DNA from: an uncultured Bacteroidaceae bacterium
GTDB taxonomy: Bacteria; Bacteroidota; Bacteroidia; Bacteroidales; Bacteroidaceae
DNA: 36,937 nt
Assembly (NCBI GenBank): GCA_905234125.1
Contig: CAJOGQ010000022.1
Span: 1 to 36,937, forward strand
Direction of reading: 5' to 3'
The notes below the pieces were generated by a model that searched no databases, had not been told where the DNA came from, and saw only the letters and a list, made by a program, of their open reading frames with translations. The position numbers were made by a program, and so were the translations under genes. Shown piece after piece: positions 1 to 5,967 of the stretch (position 1 is its first letter; each line of letters opens with the position of its first letter).

Positions 1-64
1 GAGCCTTGGTATGATTCTTGGAACTATATTGGTTGGATTATTGACATCATTATATGTGTCATAA
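1..64 (+). CDS. C-terminal tail of a probable membrane protein (partial)
   Basis: An open frame enters from the left edge and stops at 62-64. Its last 20 residues are hydrophobic and glycine-rich (it begins SLGMILGTILVGLL), which fits the last transmembrane helix of a membrane protein such as an acyltransferase or polysaccharide exporter. Too little is present to name a family. A second frame is also open from base 1 to 168 but has a less protein-like composition. Low confidence. Confidence 0.25.
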   Translation, partial: SLGMILGTILVGLLTSLYVS

Positions 65-82
65 TGTCTCTCAAGGTAGAAT

Positions 83-202
83 ATGCACACTTGTCTCGTC
101 TACATCACCCACAAAATGGAAGATGCGATATGCCGCTATCTGTCTTACTTGATGAAGGAAACAGATGAGAAGGTGTTGCTACATATTATTTTTATTGGAT
201 GA
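83..202 (+). pseudogene. Possible N-terminal remnant of a truncated gene
   Basis: A 39-codon frame starts with ATG at 83, shortly after the preceding stop, and ends with TGA at 200-202. The peptide begins MHTCLVYITHK and continues with a plausible alternation of strand and helix. This resembles the first beta-strand and helix of a nucleotide-sugar-type or similar alpha/beta enzyme, not a finished protein. I infer that it may be the surviving 5' end of a gene cut when the restriction-modification genes arrived. It could also be chance. Confidence 0.25.
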
Positions 203-231
203 AATAAAAAATGATTTTTCTCCTTTTTTAT

Positions 232-262
232 TTTGTGGTTTGAGGGATAAGTGCTACCTTTG
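232..262 (+). promoter_or_regulatory. Bacteroidota-type promoter of the restriction-modification operon
   Basis: TTTG at 232-235 and TACCTTTG at 255-262 are separated by 19 bases, matching the -33/-7 consensus of the Bacteroidota primary sigma factor. Transcription would start near 269, about 28 bases before the ATG at 297. Confidence 0.7.
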
Positions 263-296
263 CAAAAGAAATATACATACGATATAAAATTTGAAC

Positions 297-1706
297 ATGT
301 CAAAAATACAACTGCCTTTAATTTTGCCTTACGATAGAACAAGTGCAAAAAGTATCTTTGAGTATAGCAAAGGCTTATTGGGGAACACTCTGAGAGACTT
401 TGTTTGGGAAGGTTATGTCCCTAAAAAGGGTAAAGGTGCTCTTGGGCAAATGGTGGAGAACATTTATTTCTTTCTTGAGACAAACAGCAACCCTGCTTCC
501 GATTTTTCAGAGGCGGGGATGGAGTTGAAATGTACACCATTAAAGCAAGGAAAGGGGAGCGATTATCTTATCAAAGAGCGGTTGTCGTGCAATATGATTA
601 ACTATTGTGAGGTGATAGAGGAGGATTTTGACCATTCCCATTTCTTTTTGAAATGCCAGTTGATGCTACTTCTTTTCTATCTTCATCAGAAGGATTGCAA
701 CAATTTAGACTTGGAATTCATTTTCTCAGTTTTGTGGAAGTTGCCTGAGAAAGATTTGTTAATCATACGTCATGATTACGAGATTATCATAGATAAGATA
801 AAGCAGGGCAAGGCGCATGAATTGTCCGAGGGTGACACGATGTATCTTGGAGCATGTCGTAAAGGGCAGAAAGGTGATAGCCTTATGGAGCAGCCCTACT
901 CGCAGGAAGGTGCGCCACGCAGAGCCTTTAGTCTAAAAATGGCTTATATGCGGACAGTGTTGGAGTATGTGGTGAAGAGTGGCAAGAAGGCTGTGACTAA
1001 TCTACCACATGTTGAATCCGAATTGGTCACATCAAAAGCATTGCACCAACATAGTTTTGATGATATTATATTGAGCCGTTTCAAGCCTTTTATGGGCAAA
1101 CGCTATGAAACAATAGCAAAGAAGAAGAATGTGGACATTTCAAGAGCCCCCAAAAACTTGTTTGCTATGATAGCAAATGCTATTGTAGCTTCTGAGAAGT
1201 GTTCTAATGTGAATCGTTCCGAGGAATTTCTGAAAGCAGGTTTGACCATGAAGACTATTCGCGTTCAAGCCAATGGAATCATAGAACAGGCAATGTCTTT
1301 TGAGAATATTGATTACATAGAAGTTGCAGAATGCGAGAATTGGTTTGATTCCAGGCTTTATGAACTCTATTCTAGTAGATTTATGTTTGTGATTTTCAGA
1401 GAGCAAAATGCTGGTAAGGGGGATTTTGTGTTGGATGATGTTTTCTTTTGGACTATGCCTCAGACAGACTTAGAATGTGCTGAAGAATATTGGAATCACA
1501 TAAAGGAAAATATTCTTGCTGGCCATATTTCAGAGGAATATTGGTGGAAAGGATCTGACAGGAAGAAGTTTCATGTTCGTCCCAAAGCACAAAAGGCAAA
1601 AGATTTAGCCCCTACACCAGATGGGAAAGGCGCAAAGAAATATTGTTATTGGTTTAATAATGACTATGTTCGTGAAATAGTCGATAAACATCAAAAAGTA
1701 AAGTGA
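297..1706 (+). CDS. Type II restriction endonuclease, Sau3AI/MutH family
   Basis: This 469-residue protein should cut unmodified double-stranded DNA, as the restriction half of the pair with the following methyltransferase. Residues 69-78 read DFSEAGMELK, so D69, E76 and K78 match the D-x6-E-x-K catalytic spacing of MutH. A second similar stretch at 309-319 (EEFLKAGLTMK) keeps the glycine and lysine but has Thr instead of the catalytic Glu. This fits the Sau3AI layout of an active N-terminal MutH-like half and an inactive DNA-binding C-terminal half; Sau3AI itself is about 489 residues. By family precedent the site is probably GATC, but this is not shown by the sequence. ATG 297 is preferred to a TTG two codons upstream. 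The gene is more AT-rich than the cassette after 5.9 kb, suggesting transfer. Confidence 0.85.
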   Translation: MSKIQLPLILPYDRTSAKSIFEYSKGLLGNTLRDFVWEGYVPKKGKGALGQMVENIYFFLETNSNPASDFSEAGMELKCTPLKQGKGSDYLIKERLSCNMINYCEVIEEDFDHSHFFLKCQLMLLLFYLHQKDCNNLDLEFIFSVLWKLPEKDLLIIRHDYEIIIDKIKQGKAHELSEGDTMYLGACRKGQKGDSLMEQPYSQEGAPRRAFSLKMAYMRTVLEYVVKSGKKAVTNLPHVESELVTSKALHQHSFDDIILSRFKPFMGKRYETIAKKKNVDISRAPKNLFAMIANAIVASEKCSNVNRSEEFLKAGLTMKTIRVQANGIIEQAMSFENIDYIEVAECENWFDSRLYELYSSRFMFVIFREQNAGKGDFVLDDVFFWTMPQTDLECAEEYWNHIKENILAGHISEEYWWKGSDRKKFHVRPKAQKAKDLAPTPDGKGAKKYCYWFNNDYVREIVDKHQKVK

Positions 1707-3424
1707 AGAATAAACATACAATCCGTGTAGTAGAATTGTTTGCTGGTGTAGGAGGTTTCCGCATCGGCTTGGAAGGTGCGTCTGATGCCTACGAAACCAT
1801 CTGGAACAACCAATGGGAGCCTTCGACAAAACATCAGGACGCATCTATTGTGTACCAGGCACGTTTTGGTACACAAGGACACTCGAACAAAGACATAAAC
1901 CTTGTGCTTACCAAGGATATTCCTGACCACGATTTGTTGGTAGGTGGTTTCCCTTGTCAAGATTATTCGGTGGCTTCAACTTTGAGCCGTTCTGGAGGAA
2001 TTGAAGGCAAGAAAGGTGTGTTGTGGTGGCAAATTTATCGCATTCTTCAGGAGAAAGGGGAAAAGCGTCCTCAGTACATTTTCTTTGAAAACGTTGACCG
2101 ACTGCTCAATTCTCCTGCCAATCAACGTGGTCGTGACTTTGCCATCATCCTTGCTTCGCTGGCCGATTTGGGTTATGTGGTGGAATGGCGCATCATCAAT
2201 TCAGCAGACTATGGTATGCCTCAACGCAGAAGAAGGACATACATCGTTGGTTATCAGCAAAATTCCGTTGTTGCCCGGAAGATAGAGCAGATGGAGGATT
2301 GGGTGAAGTATGATGGTGTGTTGGCGAAAGCGTTTGAGTTCAGACCAAAGAGAAATACGGTGTCGGACTTTGAAATTGAAGGGACAATTCAAGAGGTTTC
2401 TGATTGCTTTAATAAAGGAAGAAAAGACAGTCCCTTTGGCAATGCTGGCATGATGATGAATCGTCGCGTATATTCTGTGGATGCAGAGGCTGTGTATGAT
2501 GGCCCTCGTCAGACATTGGGAGGAAATTTGGTCGATGAGGATTTTGTCCCAGAAGAGTTCTTTATCTCCCCAGAAGAGCTACCTAAATGGGAATATGAGA
2601 AAGGTCCCAAAAAGATAAATCGTGTGTCGAAAGAAGGTTATGAATACGTTTTCTCTGAAGGTGGCATGGCTTTCCCAGACTATCTTGATCAGCCTTCACG
2701 CACTATCATCACAGGCGAAGGTGGTACAGCACCATCCCGTTTTAAGCATGTGGTAAAGACACAGTCTGGACGTTATCGCCGTTTACTTCCTCTTGAATTG
2801 GAACGTATGAACATGTTCCCCGACAATCACACCATGCATCCAGAAGTGTCAGACGGGCGACGTGCTTTTCTGATGGGCAATGCTTTGGTATGTGGCATCG
2901 TGGAGCAGATAGGAAAGAGCCTATATCAGTTCATTTATGATGAAGCACCTGTATCTTCTCGTCCCATCTTTACAGCACGTGATGCGAAGCCCATGTTGGA
3001 TTTGGGGTTGTTTGCCGATGAGGAGAAACCTCTTGTGGTGAATCGTCCCAAGAAGCAATACACGCTTGATCCCGCAAAGCACCTGTTGATAGGTCTTGTG
3101 AAGAAAGATAACGAGGAATACTTCTTGAAAGAGGAACCCACGAAGATATATTATACTGGCAAAACAAAGACATTCCCATCTACCGTTGCCATCAATAAAC
3201 TCTACTACTTCATGCCTTACATCAAAGGGAAAGGCGTGCGTGACCTTTATCTGATTCGTATAGCTCGAATAGGCACCAAGGCTGAAATTCATCCTGAATC
3301 GAATGATGAAGTTCCAAGGTTGGTGTTTGATATAGAATATTTGGAAAGCCTGCCCGAGTATCAAATGATCAATCTTGCCAACTATTGGTATAAGGACACG
3401 TTGTTGGGAAAGTTTTTCAAATAG
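1703..3424 (+). CDS. C5-cytosine DNA methyltransferase (Dcm/M.Sau3AI-type) with C-terminal extension
   Basis: This 573-residue protein should transfer a methyl group from S-adenosylmethionine to C5 of cytosine and protect host DNA from the upstream nuclease. Visible motifs: I (ELFAGVGGFR, residues 11-20), IV with catalytic Cys85 (GGFPCQ, 81-86), VI (FFENV, 127-131), VIII (QRRRR, 174-178), and a late motif X region beginning GNALVCG near residue 392. The start is GTG at 1703, overlapping the endonuclease stop by 4 bases, so translational coupling is likely. About 160 residues after motif X are not part of the standard fold. They include KLYYFMPYIKGKGVRDLYLI, a beta-rich stretch that could be a PUA/EVE-like or other DNA-reading domain. 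That extension is the unusual part; the core assignment is secure. Confidence 0.93.
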   Translation: MKNKHTIRVVELFAGVGGFRIGLEGASDAYETIWNNQWEPSTKHQDASIVYQARFGTQGHSNKDINLVLTKDIPDHDLLVGGFPCQDYSVASTLSRSGGIEGKKGVLWWQIYRILQEKGEKRPQYIFFENVDRLLNSPANQRGRDFAIILASLADLGYVVEWRIINSADYGMPQRRRRTYIVGYQQNSVVARKIEQMEDWVKYDGVLAKAFEFRPKRNTVSDFEIEGTIQEVSDCFNKGRKDSPFGNAGMMMNRRVYSVDAEAVYDGPRQTLGGNLVDEDFVPEEFFISPEELPKWEYEKGPKKINRVSKEGYEYVFSEGGMAFPDYLDQPSRTIITGEGGTAPSRFKHVVKTQSGRYRRLLPLELERMNMFPDNHTMHPEVSDGRRAFLMGNALVCGIVEQIGKSLYQFIYDEAPVSSRPIFTARDAKPMLDLGLFADEEKPLVVNRPKKQYTLDPAKHLLIGLVKKDNEEYFLKEEPTKIYYTGKTKTFPSTVAINKLYYFMPYIKGKGVRDLYLIRIARIGTKAEIHPESNDEVPRLVFDIEYLESLPEYQMINLANYWYKDTLLGKFFK

Positions 3425-3450
3425 ACGGAGCAATAATCAGATATTCTTAG

Positions 3451-3491
3451 TAACTTTGCACTGCAACTGCCGAAAAAGGAGTCGGTAGTTG
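3451..3491 (+). promoter_or_regulatory. Putative promoter and start-site hairpin of the following gene
   Basis: TAACTTTG at 3451-3458 matches the -7 element; no good -33 TTTG is seen upstream. The expected transcript would begin almost directly with a 10-base-pair stem (3464-3473 with 3482-3491, one G-T wobble). Its 8-base loop contains AAGGAG, and the GTG start lies at the stem's right edge. The hairpin could present or hide the ribosome site. This is inferred from sequence only. Confidence 0.45.
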
Positions 3492-4156
3492 TGGTGCATT
3501 TTCGTAAAGTGGCCACGTTTCTGCGGAAAAGGCACCAGGCCTATAGTACTCCCAATTCTCAAATAACAATTAATACAAATGGACAATATGAGAATTATCT
3601 GAAAGAATTGTTGTTCGCAATGGTGAAATGCGGACTGAACATCGTGGTTTCGGACGATTCGATGGAAGTGATCCCCCATCTGAGGGAGAGCACCAAGTAT
3701 AACTTTGCTGGTGCCACCATCGAGAAGCTTTATGTGGAAAGTACGGTGAACGAATATAACTATGGCCATGAGAAGGAGAAGCAGGATGGCTACTCAGATG
3801 AACAGATAGCACAAGCCATCAAGGCTATCAATGGAAGCAAGAAGCCGCTGAATTCAAAACGGAAATGGGCGGCTGTGTATTGGTGCCTGAAGTGGTATTG
3901 CAATTTCCCTGCCAACGTGTCTGATTTTTGTGATAGGGTGAACGGTCTGCCTTTGGGTGGGCTGGAGTATGAATGTGACTATAACAATATCAGGCGTGAA
4001 TGCGCGTTAACCTTTATGGATCAAGATGCTCGTTATATGGATAAGGTAAAGCCCAGCAAGGCTGATAACGATTTCTTTCAGCAATGCCGAGAGGTGGTTC
4101 TGGCATTGGTGACAGAATTGGGGAAAGCGGCTCTTCCCCAAATTGACATGGGATAG
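3491..4156 (+). CDS. Hypothetical protein opening the phage-like cassette
   Basis: I do not recognise a named family. The 221-residue product has no signal peptide or membrane segment. Its middle contains an acidic/polar linker (residues about 85-110) and then a tryptophan- and cysteine-rich helical part (KWAAVYWCLKWYCNFP, about 124-139) with ECDYNNIRREC soon after. That could be a compact helical or DNA-binding domain, but no catalytic motif is visible. GTG at 3491 (or 3494) is the only upstream start compatible with the -7 element at 3451-3458; the nearby ATGs at 3579 and 3588 are out of frame. An in-frame ATG near 3620 would remove about 43 residues. A terminator follows, so it is probably transcribed alone. 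Confidence 0.6.
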   Translation: MVHFRKVATFLRKRHQAYSTPNSQITINTNGQYENYLKELLFAMVKCGLNIVVSDDSMEVIPHLRESTKYNFAGATIEKLYVESTVNEYNYGHEKEKQDGYSDEQIAQAIKAINGSKKPLNSKRKWAAVYWCLKWYCNFPANVSDFCDRVNGLPLGGLEYECDYNNIRRECALTFMDQDARYMDKVKPSKADNDFFQQCREVVLALVTELGKAALPQIDMG

Positions 4157-4188
4157 AAATTACCAATTCATTACCAAATCATTACCAA

Positions 4189-4219
4189 AACGCTCCAAGT
4201 CATTGGGGCGTTTTTTTTT
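4189..4219 (+). terminator. Rho-independent terminator
   Basis: AACGCTCC (4189-4196) pairs with GGGGCGTT (4205-4212) across an 8-base loop, and nine T residues run to 4219. It ends the 3491 gene. Just upstream, ATTACCAAA-type units repeat in tandem between 4160 and 4190. Confidence 0.85.
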
Positions 4220-4232
4220 GTCCCTACCTTTG
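4202..4232 (+). promoter_or_regulatory. Promoter of the smalltalk/P5 gene group
   Basis: TACCTTTG lies at 4225-4232, and a TTG at 4203-4205 sits 19 bases upstream inside the terminator stem. The terminator and the next promoter therefore overlap. The first start codon is at 4295. Confidence 0.6.
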
Positions 4233-4294
4233 CACCAGAAAAGCGAAACAAGCAAATAGTTCAATAATCCATAACCAATAAACATTAAAGCATT

Positions 4295-4606
4295 ATGATT
4301 AAGCAAGGATTTATCAAGAAGATTGGTGCGCCACGTAGCTGGCAGACCAAGGAGGGCGAAGACCGCCAGTCCTATCCATTAACTCTGAGTATTCCCTACG
4401 TGCGCCAGGATGGCAAGCAGGGGGAGGATGTTCTTATCGCGGAGCACTCATGCTCCAACCCTCAGTATGTGCAACAGCTCGAAGACCTCATGAACCGACA
4501 GGTGGAACTTGACTTGACCATCTCGTTCAGCGTGAAGGAGTCGGCGAAGACTGGCAATGAATTCTGTATCATCAAATTGTTGAATCTCGCACAGAGAATC
4601 GGGTAA
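4295..4606 (+). CDS. Small conserved protein, possibly OB-fold ssDNA-binding-like; possible frameshifted C-terminus
   Basis: A 103-residue protein, mostly alternating beta-strand patterns (GFIKKIG, YPLTLSIPYV, VELDLTISFSV, EFCIIKLLNL) and a charged loop. This pattern is compatible with an OB-fold nucleic-acid-binding protein, but no signature motif proves it. It stands where other Bacteroidota cassettes of this kind often carry a small DNA-binding protein. The stop TAA at 4604 follows a GGG run. The -1 frame from 4603 stays open to 4668 and would add a natural-looking 21-residue helix including AEIKEIAEMANAVFGL. Either the gene has lost one G, or the resemblance is chance. ATG start with no clear Shine-Dalgarno. 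Confidence 0.6.
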   Translation: MIKQGFIKKIGAPRSWQTKEGEDRQSYPLTLSIPYVRQDGKQGEDVLIAEHSCSNPQYVQQLEDLMNRQVELDLTISFSVKESAKTGNEFCIIKLLNLAQRIG

Positions 4607-4612
4607 ATTTAA

Positions 4613-4692
4613 GTCCCGCAGAAATAAAAGAAATAGCAGAAATGGCTAACGCGGTGTTTGGATTATAAAAATTTCCTTCATTTCTGCGGGAC
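4613..4692. repeat. 13-base perfect inverted repeat with 54-base spacer
   Basis: GTCCCGCAGAAAT at 4613-4625 is exactly complementary to ATTTCTGCGGGAC at 4680-4692. GCAGAAAT is repeated directly again at 4637-4644. No T run follows, so this is not an ordinary terminator. In RNA it would form a long-loop hairpin just before the smalltalk start at 4714, possibly affecting translation or transcript processing. Confidence 0.7.
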
Positions 4693-4713
4693 AAATAAAA
4701 ACAAGTATTTCTC

Positions 4714-4821
4714 ATGAAGTTAACAAAGGAACATATTAAGGCGATCATCGCCATATTGAGAGCTATCATTGAATTGATCATCGACTTATCAAAGGAGAAA
4801 AAGAAAGGAGGTAAATCATGA
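4714..4821 (+). CDS. Smalltalk family peptide (35 residues)
   Basis: A very short gene: ATG 4714, stop TGA 4819-4821. The product starts MKLTKEHIKAIIAILRAIIE, continues through an isoleucine/leucine-rich helix and ends with a lysine-rich tail (KEKKKGGKS). Length and pattern match the family that annotators call smalltalk protein in Bacteroidota, whose function is unknown. Residues 8-25 could form one amphipathic or membrane-inserting helix. The last codons encode GGAGGT, which also serves as ribosome site for the next gene, and the stop overlaps that gene's ATG (ATGA). The two are thus translationally coupled. My inference is a membrane-active partner of the P5/lysozyme-like product, perhaps holin-like. 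Confidence 0.8.
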   Translation: MKLTKEHIKAIIAILRAIIELIIDLSKEKKKGGKS

Positions 4822-5270
4822 ACGGGAAATTGCCGAGGGGACTGAGGAACAACAATCCGCTGAACATCCGATGGAACCCCAACACACGGCCTTGGCAGGG
4901 CCAGAAGAGCTACGATGGGGAGTTTGTCATCTTTGAGACGATGGAGGATGGGTACAGGGCTGCGTTCCGAGTGCTGGATTCCTACAACAAGAAGCACAAC
5001 ATCTATTCCGTGCGTGAAATCATCTACCGATGGGCTCCACCCAAAGACCACAACAACACGCGTGCCTACATCGAGAGGGTGTGTGAGGAGGCTGGCTTGA
5101 AAGAGACTGACCTCATCGTGGTGGACTCGTGGATTGAGGAGAAACGGGAGGATGCCATCTGGCTGGTGTGGGCGATGGCGAAAGTGGAGAATGGCAACAG
5201 GTACATCTCGTTCGAGGACTTGGAAACGGTGAAAAAAGGCTATTACAAAGCTTTTCCGCAGTATAGTTAA
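4818..5270 (+). CDS. Structural protein P5-like / lysozyme-fold phage-type protein
   Basis: A 150-residue protein opening with RGLRNNNPLNIRW (residues 7-19), the hallmark of proteins often labelled structural protein P5. The family feature continues with FETMEDGYRAAFRVL, then IIYRWAPPKDHNNT and YIERV. These proteins occur in phages and prophages and are thought to act on peptidoglycan, or as virion-associated lytic proteins; no biochemical claim can be made from sequence alone. No signal peptide is seen, so export would need a partner. Its start overlaps the smalltalk stop, with GGAGGT 7 bases upstream of the ATG. A role in cell-wall opening together with the peptide is an inference. Confidence 0.8.
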   Translation: MNGKLPRGLRNNNPLNIRWNPNTRPWQGQKSYDGEFVIFETMEDGYRAAFRVLDSYNKKHNIYSVREIIYRWAPPKDHNNTRAYIERVCEEAGLKETDLIVVDSWIEEKREDAIWLVWAMAKVENGNRYISFEDLETVKKGYYKAFPQYS

Positions 5271-5369
5271 AAGTTAATAATCGAGTCGGAGGGTGAGTGA
5301 AGGAAGTCATCGATGTGAAAAGGGCCTAATTCTGACACAATCCTGAAGCTCACAAATTTCGAAACGATT

Positions 5370-5693
5370 ATGAAAGTACAAATTGAAATCAGCAACGACA
5401 CGTTGCAGACCATCATGGATGGCAAGAGAGTGGAAGGCGCTTTGAGATTGATGCCTTCTGACGGAAAGAAGAGACCGGTGATCAGCTTCAACGCCTACAA
5501 CCGAAAACCTTACAAGCGCCCCAAAGAGCATGTGCTGTTCTATCTGGAACACGGAAGGGTGACGGAATCGCCCGAACGCATCAAGATGTATGAGAGCGTG
5601 CCGAAGAGATTGGGAACGGCGTATGTGGGACGTGTGTTCCAGCGGGAGGCCAAGACCGCATCGGAAGAATTGAAAGTGAAAAGTGAAAAGTGA
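5370..5693 (+). CDS. Hypothetical cassette protein with repeat-encoded C-terminus
   Basis: Not recognised. The 107-residue product is basic and soluble, with no signal peptide. It begins MKVQIEISNDTLQ, has a lysine/arginine-rich centre (AYNRKPYKRPKEH) and a probable C-terminal helix. The last nine residues (EELKVKSEK) are encoded by a 7-base tandem repeat, AAAAGTG, that runs across the stop codon. Because 7 is not a multiple of 3, gain or loss of a unit would change the tail and the stop. About 100 bases upstream contain no gene and no strong promoter, so it is probably co-transcribed with the P5-like gene. Confidence 0.6.
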   Translation: MKVQIEISNDTLQTIMDGKRVEGALRLMPSDGKKRPVISFNAYNRKPYKRPKEHVLFYLEHGRVTESPERIKMYESVPKRLGTAYVGRVFQREAKTASEELKVKSEK

Positions 5694-5704
5694 AAAGTGA
5701 AAAA
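5671..5704 (+). repeat. 7-base tandem repeat across a stop codon
   Basis: About four units of AAAAGTG cover the C-terminal codons and stop of the preceding gene. Confidence 0.85.
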
Positions 5705-5720
5705 TCTAAGTTACTTTGAA

Positions 5721-5750
5721 CTCTAAACACTAAACTCTAAACTCTAAACC
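5721..5750 (+). repeat. CTCTAAA-type intergenic tandem repeat
   Basis: Repeated units of CTCTAAA and ACTAAA, ending just before the ATG at 5754. The same motif returns at 8311-8353 before another cassette gene. Confidence 0.8.
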
Positions 5751-5753
5751 AGA

Positions 5754-5945
5754 ATGGCACGAATAATTATTGAGAATCAGCGTGACCGCCAATGGCTCAT
5801 GGAGAAGTATCGGACGGTCAAGAAGTCGTACAGAAGCAAGGCGCTGGCGTTCCAACTGAACACGGACTTGGCCATTGCCATCAGGCGGGACGCGCTGAAA
5901 CTGAAATCAGCAACATTGATTGACTCAATAACCAATAAACAATAA
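5754..5945 (+). CDS. Small hypothetical protein, basic and helical
   Basis: A 63-residue product, not recognised. It is rich in Arg and Lys (RDRQWLMEKYRTVKKSYRSK at residues 10-29) followed by a helix (DLAIAIRRDALKLK). A short nucleic-acid-binding or regulatory protein is plausible but unproven. The last residues (SITNKQ) and the stop are read from the AATAAAC repeat that fills the gap before the primase-helicase gene. Its position between two repeat linkers and its consistent reading direction support it as a real gene. Confidence 0.55.
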   Translation: MARIIIENQRDRQWLMEKYRTVKKSYRSKALAFQLNTDLAIAIRRDALKLKSATLIDSITNKQ

Positions 5946-5959
5946 ACAATAAACAATAG
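5925..5959 (+). repeat. 7-base AATAAAC tandem repeat
   Basis: Four or so units of AATAAAC cover the end of the 63-residue gene and the gap to the ATG at 5968. Confidence 0.8.
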
Positions 5960-5967
5960 CCATTCAT

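Noticed and set aside
4613..4692. Invertible promoter between inverted repeats
   Set aside because: No TAnnTTTG -7 element is found in either orientation of the 54-base segment and no invertase gene is near; kept only as an inverted repeat.
5671..5750. Possible CRISPR-like repeats
   Set aside because: Units of 7-9 bases are directly tandem with no spacers; they are simple sequence repeats.
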